Positions 39,001 through 52,800 of a stretch of 64,000 nucleotides of DNA are shown in pieces. Every line of letters starts with the position of its first letter. Positions within the stretch are counted from its first letter, which is position 1. The DNA lies in contig OZ026520.1 of assembly GCA_964019695.1 (NCBI GenBank), positions 30,662,120 through 30,726,119 of the forward strand. Reading direction: 5' to 3'. The notes under the pieces are model-generated. The model had not been told where the DNA came from. It did no database searches and saw only the letters and a list, made by a program, of their open reading frames with translations. The position numbers and the translations under genes were made by a program. This stretch comes from Loripinus fragilis (lineage: Eukaryota; Mollusca; Bivalvia; Lucinida; Lucinidae).

Positions 39001-40785
39001 GAATAAAGGTGACCCCCAAAAACCAGAAAACTATCGACCAATAACACTAGTAAGCAGCCTTGGGAAAACATTTACATCAATCATTAATAACAGACTTAAA
39101 ACATATGCAGAAAATTATGACTTAATATCGTGGTCACAGGCAGGATTCAGAAAACATCATTCAACTACAGATAATCTATTTATTATAAAATGCCTGATTG
39201 ACATTGTGAGAGCCAGAAAGAAAAAGTTATTTTGCTGTTTCATCGATTTTAAACAAGCATTTGACACTGTTTGGCGTAAAGGACTTTGGTTCAAGATGTT
39301 AGAAAGTAAAATAAATGGCAAATGCTTTAATATTATATTTAATCTATACCAAGATATTAAGTCTAAGATAACAACTAAAGAAGGATCATCATGTTTTTTC
39401 AATTGTACTTTAGGCGTCTGGCAAGGAGAAATTTTATCACCATTTCTTTTCTGCATCTTCTTAAATGATTTAGAGACTTTTCTACATCAAAATAATGTAT
39501 CCCCTATAAGACTAGATGTCAATAATGAGGAAATTATGATATTTTTAAAACTGTTTTTGTTACTCTATGCAGATGACACTGTTTTATTTAGTGATAACGA
39601 GATAGACATGCAACAAGCATTAAGTGTATTTGAAACATATTGTAAAGAATGGAAGCTGACTGTAAACACTGAAAAAACAAAAATTGTGATTTTTGGACAA
39701 GGAAGAAAAACTAATGCTTATCATTTTAAAATTAATATGAAAGAACTTGAAATAACAAAGGATTATAAATATCTTGGTATTCTTTTTGCACAGTCAGGAT
39801 CACTTCTAACATCAAAAAAGCATATTGCAGAACAAGGCAGCAAGGCCATGTTTTCACTTTTAAGAAAAATAAAATGCTTACAATTACCCTTCGACATACA
39901 AATTGATCTATTTAATAAAATTGTTAAGCCAGTTCTCTTATATGGAAGTGAAATATGGGGATTCGGAAATTTGGACATATTAGAAAGAGTACAGTTAAAA
40001 TTTTATAAATATATTTTCAATCTAAAAACATCAACACCATCTGCAATGATATATGGGGAATTGGGAATTTTACCATTAAGAATTGACATTCAGTGTAGAA
40101 TGATATCATTTTGGGCAAGGATAAATGAAGATAATGAAGAAAACGAACGTAAATTATCACCAATGATCTATAAATTAGTATATAACCTCCAAAATACTAA
40201 TAATTTTAAATCCCAATGGATAGATAGTCTTAAAAATCTTATATGCTCACTTGGCTTTGGAGGTATTTGGTATTCACAAAGTTTCATAAATAAAACCTGG
40301 TTTGTTAAAGCCTGCAACCAGAAACTGAAGGATATATTTACCCAGGAATGGTTCGCATTAATAGAAGCCTCATCATCAAGCAATATATACAAAATTATGA
40401 AAACTAAATTTGAACAAAGTTCATACATTTCGCAATTATCCCCATACCATACTAAAACATTGCTGTCTTTTCGAACAAGAAACCATCGCCTACCTGTTGA
40501 AGTAGGTAGATGGAGAGGAATTGCAGTACACGAACGACTATGTACATATTGTAATGATGACATAGGTGACGAATACCATTTTTTATTAGTATGCAAACAA
40601 TTTCATGAATCAAGAAGCAAATACATAAAATCTTATTATTACAGGCATCCTAATATTTTAAAGTTCGAACAATTAATGAATGCAACAAACTTAAGAGAAC
40701 TCAAAAGATTATGTATATTCATAAACCTTATTATGAAAACTGTAAACGCAGGTTAACACACACACAGACACACACACGCGCGCAT

Positions 40786-40837
<52 letters not shown>

Positions 40838-43800
40838 TTTCGATATTTTCTTTTCATATTCCATATGTCTCTTGTTTGTGTTTATATGATTGCATTACCT
40901 GACCATACTTAAACGTGATTTAAAAGTACCTCTCTTATTATTTACATTTACATAGTGTTTATCCAAACTGTTCTCTCTCCATTCATCTTGCATTTCGTTT
41001 CGGCAAGAGCTTGGGAGGACAGATTGAGGATAAAACAAAGTTTATTGTCCCACCCAATAATCACTAGGGCATCACAGCGATGACATTCAAACAACGTGGC
41101 ATCGTCGACTTTGCCTTGGTGTAATGACATCTCTGTGAAGCCCTTCGGTGCCCTGAAAGCTGGGATAGGTACTATTGTACTATTATCTATTATACTGTTA
41201 AATATTGTAAGTTTATATAAATAAAATCGTTTCTATTTGCTGAACATATAAGCAAACTAAATAACAAGGTAGAGAATATTAAGGCTGCATCCATTTTTAA
41301 AATGGTTATATCTATACATTGTCATTGTTAACCCATAAAAGCTGAAATTGATACTATACAGACCCACCCTTATAATCGCAACGTCCTTTTTGTGGGGCAT
41401 GGGCAAACAGAGCAGACCCAGATCAGACACCACACAATGCGGCGACTGATCTGGGTACCCACTGTTTGCGTATACAGAATTTTCAATGCAACGGTTATGT
41501 GATACTCACCGAGGCGATGTCTAGCAAACGCAACATGTGCTTTATTGAAAATCATACCAAATGATAATAGCAAAATGAGAAATAAACCCTTTAGTTGTAT
41601 ATGAAATAGATATACTGATTATTATATTTACACAAAACCAAATGCACTAATGTGCTCGAGATATGCACTTAATTTTGCAGTGCTGACCAAATTGTTAAAT
41701 ATATAGTTAGTCTCCCTAGGAAGTTTAACTAATATTCCAAAATATGTTCAGTAATTCTCTAATACATCAGTATGTTTATACATATATATATATGACTTAT
41801 GATACACGTTCATGTGACCTCTATATTCTAAAATATGCTACTATGTTATATGTATAGAATATGTTGAATCTCTAGCTGTATACAGTGTGTACCAGAGAAA
41901 TAAAATAATTTTGACTTGACTTTGACTTGTCTGACACGCCCAACGTCCGTTACCTGGTCGCACTATAAATTATAACAAAAATAAAAACATGCTCAACTTG
42001 TATGATTTTTGGTAGAGATCTTGATTAAAATTTACTATTTGTATATTAAATAAGCACATGCTTTTTTCTACTTTTCTAAGTTACCTTTTTTAAACCCATG
42101 CTTATCGACCAGTATAATTGTTCTGTGGCTCCTCCTCACGATGCCTTTGGTCGGTCTGCAGTGCGTGATTGTGGTATTTCCTGATCATACTCACTTTCTT
42201 TCTAATACCATAGGGTGCTACCTGGATCTCCTTATTTAAGATCGCGTTAATTTCCATCCGGTTAAATGAATGGTTGTTGTGAAATCTTGTACTATATACT
42301 GACACACACTTCCAACGCAAAATTTTTCAGGAATGTAGCTTTAGTAAATATACGAGGTCTTGCCAAAATCATTGAACAGGTCAGGGGTTATGGTAGACAT
42401 TCACCCAATCAGGTTATCATTAAAAGGGAATGATTGACCAATGAAGTTCTACTTTCATTTTTACAAATAAGTGTTTTAAATTTTGATAAAATTGCGCTAC
42501 AATGGATGAAACCATATATGTAATATTACAGGTTCTGATTGATTTTGAGTTAGAAGTGTAGTTCAGTATATGTTACTGTTACCTTCTTCTACCACACATG
42601 CTCCTACATTTCCAGACCAAGATCCTGCAGAACACACAAGAATTCTGTCACCTGTCAATTTATAACCAGGGTCACATGACACTGTTACATAGTTGCTATG
42701 CGGAGCAAAATTGGAGGACAGTGATCCATGTACTGCTGCAACTAATCCACTGCAGTCTGAAAAATATTATAATTATCATTTTATAAAACAAAATGGATGG
42801 ACAATTTCAATATTAACTTTACATTTTACGTTTTAAGTGATGACCTTCATGTGATCATCGTGTTACAGATATATTATCATCTTAAATGCATAATATATGA
42901 TCTTTCATGAGTTATCACTTCATATTAAATTTATAAAAACGAGCCTTCGACTGAAGCTTCGTTTTATCAATGCTATATAAAATGGCCACGAATGTAAGAT
43001 CCTGTTACCATATGACATTTCAAGTGCAATTTTATTGCCTTAAAATTTTGTTTGCTCCTTTGAACTTGTGCAATGTTTTCACGGTCTTCGCCATGGCGCT
43101 ACTTTTTCCCCAACAAAACAGCTGGTGCGGTCATAACATTACTTAAGACATTACAATAGCCACTGAATAACAGTAACTTCTTATGATAATTACTATTTCT
43201 CTTCCTTGTTTTATAAGAATTAATTTCATATCTTTAATATTTTTTTATTATTTCATTTCTGGGTTTTTTCATGCTCTCAACGATTTATCTAACACTCACT
43301 GTCAGATGTTTATTTATAAAAATATGTTGTTTCACAGTTGCAATCATGAAGGGTAAAGAACTAAAGTCTTCTTTTTTCAAAATCTACATTTAAAAAATCG
43401 TTCAGATACACCCTTGTAGTGTTAAATAATTAAATCCAAAGCAAGAAATACTCTTTTTTTCAATATTATTAGAAAATAAATTTATCATATGACGTTACTG
43501 TTATACAGTGGATAATGTCATGTCATAATTAATGTTATGACCACACGTTGCATAACATTTTCAGCGAGGAAAAGTAACGCCATGACGACGTCCGATACAG
43601 CAATGCAAATTCATTGAAATGAACAAACTTTAAAGGTGAAAATCGCATGTAAAAGTTTATATGTTAAACAGATTCTTACACTCGTGATCATTTCATATTA
43701 AATTTATTAAACTCGCCAAAGGCTCGTTTTATAAACTTCATATGAAATAATCACTCGTGTAAGATCCTCTATTTATCACAAGACGTCGCATCTGGGGGTG

Positions 43801-46800
43801 ATATAATGTCATGTAAATAAAATTGATAACCACTAGTGGTTTACATATTTAATGTGACTAACTCTGCAATTTTGGACATTTTCCGAAAAAAATAATTATA
43901 AATCATTTGTAAAATTAGCATTAAGTTATGTTTTCACAAAAGATCTGTTCAATACAGCTATAAATTGCATGGTAAAGTAAATTATATAATTAAAACAGGG
44001 TTTTTTCTCTTGCCGGTAATTATTTACGTCCCTCCAGAAATTCTAGACAGTAATTTTTAAGCATAATTTTTTTATGCTGTTGTTTTAATAGTGATAATGT
44101 ATGAAGGTTTATGAAGCTGTTAAAATGCATACACAAATTTTACCCATATAACTGTGTCCTTGAAAATTAGAAAAAACTATTTCTAAAAACAGTAGATAAA
44201 AAGTAATAGACTTTGCAGCTTTATAAGCGTTATGTAATGACGCCCAATATAACGTTGCGTTAAAGGGTGCAAAATCTTGACGTTTTCAAGCCAAAAACGT
44301 GATTTCAAAAATATTTTAAAGTCATATGATAAATAGAATCTAACATTCGTATTCCTGTATTATTGAATTTATTAAACACGTTGCGAAAGTGTGATAAAAT
44401 CCTCGTCAAGCCTCGCATTTTACCGCTTTTCTACAACTCATTTAATAAATTCAGTAAAGCAAGCGCACTGATGTAAGTTCCTCTATGTAAACAGAACTTT
44501 GATATTGTACCAAAATGCTGAATAGCCGTTGAGCCTTTTATGGTCGGTCGTGGCCGGCCGTATATATAAATTTTGTGCAAATCACACATCAAATTCAGTC
44601 TTTGACCGAACATTTATGCCGTGCTCAGGCTATTTTTTATGCGCTGCCGAACAACAAGCGGGGTACCAAATATCGTGGGTTAACCTACAGCGCGAGGTAA
44701 AACTGTCCCTGAATCTGTAGGGTACCTATAGCGCGAGGCAAACTCGTTTGCGAATTTGATTTGTTAGCATAACCGTCGTGCGATCAATCGAAACACCCCA
44801 AAACACCCCAAAACACCACAAACTCTACAAAACCATTACCGTGCATATAATGCGCGATTTTTTTAGGACACTGATATCCTCTTCGTGGGGGGGGGTGGGG
44901 CGCACGTGCCCCCAAGTCCCCCTCCCTGTGTCCGGCACAGACATTGTGCAAGAATACATACAGTGAAAGGGCTAAAAGACCGCCAGCTTTTTTGAAAAGC
45001 TAATCCTTGTAGAATAAGCAACAACATAAACCTACCAGCGTCACATGCCCCAATAGTTCCTGATAGAGATCCAGATAAACAAACAAGAGTTCGTTCCCCT
45101 GAAAGGGAGTAACCATTGTTACAAGATACTGTCACGTGGCTACCATGGACAATACTTGTAGATGACAGAAACCCTTGCGTTGGTGCAACTAAGTCGTCAC
45201 AATCTGAAAGGGCAACCGATAAATATTGGCTGGCAAAAGAAGATACAAACTAACCACAGTAAAACGTCAAAAATTCCAACTTCGAATTTTCGAAATACAT
45301 GCTGATTTTAAATAAATTTGGGGGAATACTGATTTTAGAGAAGAGAACCTATTACATCTTTATAACTATCTATAATAGCATATGAGCCGCGGCATGGCAT
45401 TTCAAACAATTTGAAATTTGACAAGTGTAGACTCAGACCAGCCTCTACAGCCTCCTTTTAAGCTTAGAAACTCCAAATGGTGTTCAGTCAGTAGCAATCT
45501 GAGGCTTTGCTAGGCGCACATACCACATTGTTGGAAACCTCATGCACTGGCTCATATGTTTTGGATGCGTAAAAGAAACATCTCCTAAACAGGCATTTCT
45601 TAGTGGATGGCCAAGTCAAAACATTAATTTTCAGCACTTATATTACGCATTGGACAGCAACTGACTTAACACTATATGTCTTACCATAACCTTATTAGAC
45701 ATAAAAAATCTTGACACACAAATATACGCTCATCAAGTATGCATGTCATTTGCAGGTAAATATGACCAGGAAATTCAACAATCACACACTGCAGACCAAA
45801 GTAATTAAGGGTGCAAAGATCAGGAATCGATACAATAAGTACCACACCTGACCCAGGATACCAACGGACCAGTAACAAACTCACAGTTAGACACCATAAA
45901 CGAGAGCTAAGATGTCAACCCTTTCCCAGCAGGTGACCCCAAGGCACATATATATAGACGTGTACAAAGGCATAGCAAACACAAGATTGAAAACACATAA
46001 AAGATCTACAAAAGAAGTACCGCCTTAGAGCGGTCAGTAAAATATTTTACTGGATGGCTTAAATCGGTTTAACGGTGCACCAACCTCTTCCTTAGTTCAG
46101 ATGTGGATCAAGACACATAGATGTTTGGTTTGCATGAAAGACCCCTAACTTATCAATGCATCATCTGCTAGAACATATAAATCAAGATATAAAAAGAAGA
46201 TAAAGCTAAGATAAGGACTCAACAGTAAATATAACTGAAACCTGGAGCAAAAGAAATCCAACAGGTAAACACCCATGGGCCCGACAAACAGCCAAAGCAT
46301 CAGACCCCTCCCATCTCATCAATAGATAAGTCTTTAAGTCAGTTCCGTCATAGAGTCTGAAGTCAGACCCACCGGCATGCAATTAAAGAGGAAAGCAAAG
46401 TTGCCAACCGTGATTGGGTTGACCACCAAGCATGCAGTCTGTTGCAATACATTAATGTTATAGCCAATCTTTTTATAATGGGAAATTGTTTTAATGAACT
46501 GCGCTGAAAAATTATTAGAGCCAACAATCTTCTTCAATTTATACACCAAGTCACCATAGAATTCAGGTTCCAAAAGTCCATGTCGCAAGAGAAATGAAAG
46601 TCCAACTTAGAATTTAGATGTGAAATCATAGTGGCGTCTATAATATTTAGAAAAGGTTTTGCAAAGTTTATGATACAGATAGCCTTGTTTAAGAAGTCTC
46701 TGAGTTAACAATTTATAGCGAGTGTTGAAGTCAGTAATATAGCTATATGCTCTAGCAAAATGAATGAGTTGAGAGATATGAACATGCATTATATTTTTAT

Positions 46801-49800
46801 TTTTTCTGAAGTAAAATATGCAAGGTAAGGAGAGCCTTCTCTCTGGAAGGTTCTTTCAATTTGATCAATAAATTTATTTTAAAATATGAGGTAAAGTAGT
46901 GTAAAGAGAAGAAAACTCATAAGTAGACAAACTAGTCGCATTGAAATCTCTAGCTTTAAGTTTATTTAAAATTTCACATGAATTTTTAATAGACCAAAAT
47001 AGGTTTTTTAGCGATCTCGCATATACCTTTTCACAGTACTTGATAACATGTTTTAACAGCTGTAAGACACAATGTTAACAATTTAGAAAGTTCTGTTGTC
47101 GTACAAGAGCTAGAATTAGCAATAAATCTTGCTTTATAGGGTTTTATGGGGTTTAGGTAACCAGTACAAAGTAGGAATTTTGCATTGATTCTCTTAAGTA
47201 TTGATACCAAAATGTAGGGCTGTATGACAACCATGAACATCGACAAATCACCCTCTTACTCAAAGAAGGCTGTAGTTTATAGGCATTAGTGTCAACAAGC
47301 TCACGATTTAGAGTATTAATATAATACAATCATCAAACAACTACAACCTTGTTAGCAGCTTTATCTGCTGGAACCAAAACATAGTTCATATGAAAATCCT
47401 GATACCTCGTTTAAGATGAGGAAAAGAAATTTAGGTTTAGGGGGTAAAAGATGTGTATTATGGGAGTAAGATGAAATACAAGTATCAATAATTTTAAAAA
47501 TGTTAATCTTCCATTCCGTCAATGCATCAGGTTCAATATTTTCCCGTTTGCAAGAACGATTACTTAAGTCATTTAAAGAAGCAGGGATCTCTCTACGACA
47601 TTTAGGCAAACCAATATTAGAGGGAAATCTATATTTAGGACCTTTAGAAATAATATTGCGAACTCAAGCGTCAGGAATGACATTTAGATTACCTGTAATC
47701 GCATGCCCTGCAGTGAGATATAAATAATTAGAATTTTGACAACCTCAGGAGTCAGGAGTATTAGAATCTATATCTATAATGGGTCTACATCAGTTAAAAT
47801 TTCATTAACGTTAAATATAGTAGACCTAATAGGTTTATTATATTTATAACAAATGATAGGAGTTTCAGAATTATTAAAGTAATTTGGAATAGATGAAATT
47901 ACTAAATTATTCTTAAAGATACTAAGTAAATCAATAAACTCCATACCTTTGTTAATGAATGGAATTTTGATAAAATGTCGTTTATGGCTGACCTCAGAAA
48001 CGACATAAGGACTAAGTAAATGTTGAACATAACACCCTTATAAGAAGTGCTGCTTTATATAATTTGTTTGCTATATCGTAAAGTTTATTAGCCCCTAACT
48101 CTAAATTACGTAAAACTGAGATAGGCCAGGAACTTAAAAATGAAAATAAGCCATGCTAACCATGATTATTTAAAGCTATAGAAAGATCCTTTAGAGAAGT
48201 ATTTAAGCGTTTTTCAGTACAAATTTTACGCTTAATGTTGCCATTTTTACGCTTACCATGAGATCTACTTTTATGTTTTTACATTACAAAACAGAAAAAA
48301 ACAACATCAAAATCTGGCATTTTAGAAATGTTACCTTCATGGTGAATGTTATCATTAAAGCCTAAAGGAAAAGGTGATTGCAAAAATTTAATCCAATTTA
48401 GTTCATTTTCATGTCTCTTTATATTTTTAATCTAGTTGATGAATTTAGATCAAATATATTTTTTTAACCCGCTGAATTAAAATTTTACTGGTGAATGACC
48501 ATTACTTTTGAAATGGTGATAAAGAAATGTGTCAATTTTTTTAGGCTTTTTCATTTTACGAAAGTGCTCACAAAACCTAATATAAGGGATCGGCCAGTTT
48601 GTCCAACATATTGCATTCCACAATTAATTTCAGTTCAAGTTATTACATAAATCAGATCAGATGAAGTTCAGTCTATATAATTATAATTGATTATGGAAAA
48701 TTGCCTACCATTTACAGATGACGTAATGGTAGTTTTAGAACATAAATGTGTTCAACAGACACACCTCTTGGCATTGCACTTAGAACCATTAGGAACCGCG
48801 TCTTTTGAATGCATTAAATGGTTTAGTATACTTCCTGATAATAGGTGACCCGAGAGGAGATAACCTAATGATAAGAAGCATATCCCGAAAATTGTTAACT
48901 GAACTAGGAATACGAACATAGGACGCTGAATGTAAACCAATGGGAGATAAATGTAATTTTGTTAATTTAGTTCTTATCATAAAAGTTGTGTGGGTAAGTA
49001 CCATCCCAAGACAAGCAATTGACACACCGATTATTAAGATGACAAGGCAGTATTAATATGTGTCCTTAAAATCAAAGGAAGGCATCACAAATGCAAGCAA
49101 TAATCCAACTGGCTAAAATAAGTCCACAGGGATATAGAAAGCAGAAGTTATACAACGGGGTATGAAAATCGGTCATCTGGTGATCTTAAATGCGGTACAA
49201 GACATAGAGGATATCCAGGGACAGGAATAATGGAAGTAGATTGTACATTCAATCCTGAGGATTTTAGGTACACAAGGAACCACGCCACAGTAAGACGAAC
49301 ATGAAAGTAAAACAATCAGCAAACAAACTCTTCTCGTGTGAGATTATTGAGAAAAATAGAAATGACACAAAATACTGGACCAACACAAAATCCTTACAAA
49401 CGACTGAAGCAACAAAAGTCAATGAATCAGCAACATCATAACCACTGCCTCACGCAAAGCTAGGGAGAAGGCAAAGATCAGGAATTGATACTATCAAGTA
49501 CCACGCCTGACCCAGGACACCGTATCGAAAAATGACAAAAGAACAAGAAAACACCACATACAAGAGAGCCAAGAGGCCAGCCCTTTCCCAACAGGTTATC
49601 ACAATGCTGCAATAAACAGACACCACAGAAGTCAAAGACAAGCACAATAACAAAAATAGATCCACAAAAGAAGCACCACATTGGAACACTACAATTTGTG
49701 CTGCTTCATTTTTGTGGTCGATTGAAGTGGATTTAATCGGTATTTCTTAAGGCTTAAATCTTTTATCATAGGGCTTTGGTGTTATTTGTCATTTAATTTC

Positions 49801-52800
49801 AGCAAGTTTTAAATGAATATAGTTGGAATATTTTGGAGTCGTAGTGCCAAATAGGTTTCGTCTGGCATGAGATGGGTAATGGCACTGGCGTTGTTCCCAT
49901 TACGCAGTTTCGCATGTGCGTAATGAAAGTTGTACACATTCAAAGGAAATCGCCAAATGTGATAATAGTGAGTTTCAATACCATAAGGAACTTCTCTTAA
50001 AGGAAAGAAGTTGCTCCCAGAGGGAGCAAATTCTTTCCTTTAAGAGAAGTTCCCATTTTGAAATCGAATGCAATTGAAGAGAATCACTGCTAGTTCCAGT
50101 AGTGTCCCTTTGATGTGCGTAACTTTTTCAGCGTTCTAGCTACGCCATTGTAATGGTGCTAGTAGTGAGCTCAACATCGAAATATAAATTCTCATAATTG
50201 CCCTTCAATTTAAACCCAGTTGCTCACTGTTAAGGTAATGACCTTAATCATGACTCGGCCGTCATGATGTTTGGTCAGTAGCTTAACAGTCGTAGAATAT
50301 TCAAGCGACTAGCAAAGGCTCTGATCACACTGCGCGTATGTGCAGGCTGGGATGAGCATTTGCTGTTCGTATATACCACAATGTTAGAAATCTCATGTCA
50401 CGACTCATGTTAGTTCTAATGCCAAACATAAAAAATCATTTTTTGTTTCGTGTTTTTGGTACTTTCAACCATGCACTCGTATCTGTTCTTTTTGGTAGAA
50501 ATGATAGACAATTATATATGATAAGGACATTATGTCTACTCAAAGGTCCTTGTTTTGTTTTGCAGTACTTTGTGGTGTTTCTAGTTCATTTATCCGCTTG
50601 GGAAGAGAGAGCTGGTTGTTTTATTTTTGCTGTGTTCTGAAAGGCATGTAGATGAAGCTTCCTCGTGCGGCTATGGGTGGGTACATGTATGTAGTATCTG
50701 ATTGTGGCATTTTATTCCTGGTTGTACTATTTATTTTGCTATAAATAAACTCAGACTATACATGGAAAGCATTAACAAATCAAAATTGATGCAGGTACTT
50801 ACTAGCTTCGCAAGTTCCAATATTTGCTGACAAATATCCAGAAGAGCACACAAGAGTTCGCTCCCCTGACGGAGTATAGCCTTGGTGGCAAGATACGATC
50901 ACATGATTTCCATGGGGCACCACATCAGAAGAGAGTGAGCCATGCAAAGGTGCAACCAAATCCTTGCAATCTGAAAGAAAATCATAATACTTGTAGTACG
51001 TGATACCCTCTTATTAAGCTAGGCAATCACAAACTGGAAATAACACGCAAAAGAACTATATATGTAAAATCAAGACTTAAATATACTGAGAGGAACTAGA
51101 AACTTAAGTTTGTCTAACATGTCTAGATGAAAAATAATAATAGAAATTCAATATTTTTTATGAAATCTGATATCCTCAACATTCATTTAACAAATTAATT
51201 CACAGAATTGATAATAGTATCAATAGCCTGAACGGGGGTCAAATTCATGCTCTTAAGGTTTCCATAAACTCTACCGTTCCATGTAAAAATATTTATCAGT
51301 CACCCCAAATATTAACTGCATTGTTTCAACATAACCTAATAAACGTTTCCTATCTCACGGCATGTTACCTTTATCAGGTCATGATGACGTTGCACTTTTT
51401 GAATGACGTCGCTAATGACGCTGAATCAACACAAAAATAAAAAAATTACGTCATAATCGCTAGTTTGAAGAGCGTTCAACAATGGGTAAACTGATAAATA
51501 GAATACCAGGTTCGCGTCTTTTGATATCAACTTTACCAGGCTCGGCTTTGAGAACGCATGTTGAATCGCTCGGCAAGCCTCGCGATGTCAACATGCGTTC
51601 TCAAAGCCTTGCCTGGTAAACTTGATATCAAAAGACACTAACCTAGTATTCTCTATTTAAGTTTCTAATTCCTCTCAGTATAGAACCTCTTCCTATCCAC
51701 CAAATTAAATCCCATGCATGGATCCAGAAAATTCCGTCATGTGGGTCTGGTAAACTTTTTTTAGTCATCAATGTGTTTTACAGAGGGCCGTACAGACATC
51801 TCTCGGAGGGTCAAATTGCTTCTCAATGGAGTGGGGTCCGTAGCAGTATTTCTAAGGAAACATACAGTAAAACCTGTCTTAAGCGGTCACTCAAAAAGAC
51901 GAAGACCAAAATTTGGTTTTCAAGACCAATTATCACTTAATGCAGGTCAAAAGTATTGCAGAGTGCTCCAATAGAGCATTCTGCAATACTGTCGACCTTC
52001 ATTAATCCACCATTTGTCAGTAAGATCTTTGTTGTGTCTATTTTCAAGTGACCGCTTGAGAAAGGTATTACTGTATGGCAAATTTTGATTTCCAGGTGTG
52101 TTTGGTGGGGTCCAGACCCCTGTAAGTTCATGAGCCCTTAGAGTAGAAAACAGCCACATCCACTGCCATTTATAGAGTCGTGAAACAAGCTTCAGACACC
52201 AACGCTTTCAATTGATTGTGATCGCGTTAGGAGTAATTGTGCTAAATGTCAGTCTGGATGTGACATATTTAAATTGATATGTGGCTACAAGAAAAAATGC
52301 TCTTGGGTGTCTTTCCCTGTGTCCTCTATTGAATTCTTTTACAGAATAATAAAACAAACTTTCATAGAAACGGATGACTGAAAGTCAGAACCATACACGA
52401 GTACCAGAACTGTGTAATTCTTCATTAGGCAGGCTTATGAAAGTCCCATTATGTATAATTCAAATTAAACACTCAATGTTAGACCTCTGCATTTTTCAGG
52501 GTTGGCACTTTGTATCTACCTACGATCTCCAAAATTTTTGAGAGGCATGTTAACAGACACTTTATGCCATACCTTAATAAATATTGCCTTATCCATTAAA
52601 CCCAATCTGGATTTCGCTAATAGCATAGCAGCCAAACAGCTTTAGTCAAATTAATTGACCAGTGGATGGCATGCATCGACAAAGGGGACATCGTTGGATC
52701 AATATTCCTCAACTTTAGAAAGGCATTTGACTTAGTTGACCATAAAACCTTAATAAGGAAGCTCTCAACATATAAATGTAGCCAATCATCTCTCCAATGG

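Larger units (their letters stand above)
40757..41935 (+). other. LINE 3' region with a (CA)n microsatellite
   Basis: A (CA)n run (~40757-40836) starts right at the ORF2 stop (40754-40756). An A/T-rich segment follows to an AATAAA-containing tail near 41218-41226. A second AATAAA before a TGACTTGACTTTGACTTG run lies at ~41897-41935, a type of 3' end common in non-LTR elements. A TTAACCC-type MITE end lies at 41328. Which tail is the LINE's true 3' end is unclear. Confidence 0.45.

Noticed and set aside
40711..40902. His/Thr-rich ORF
   Set aside because: Product of the (CA)n tract after the LINE.
47500..47727. Plus-strand 75-aa ORF
   Set aside because: Antisense shadow of the PLE linker and RT start on the minus strand.
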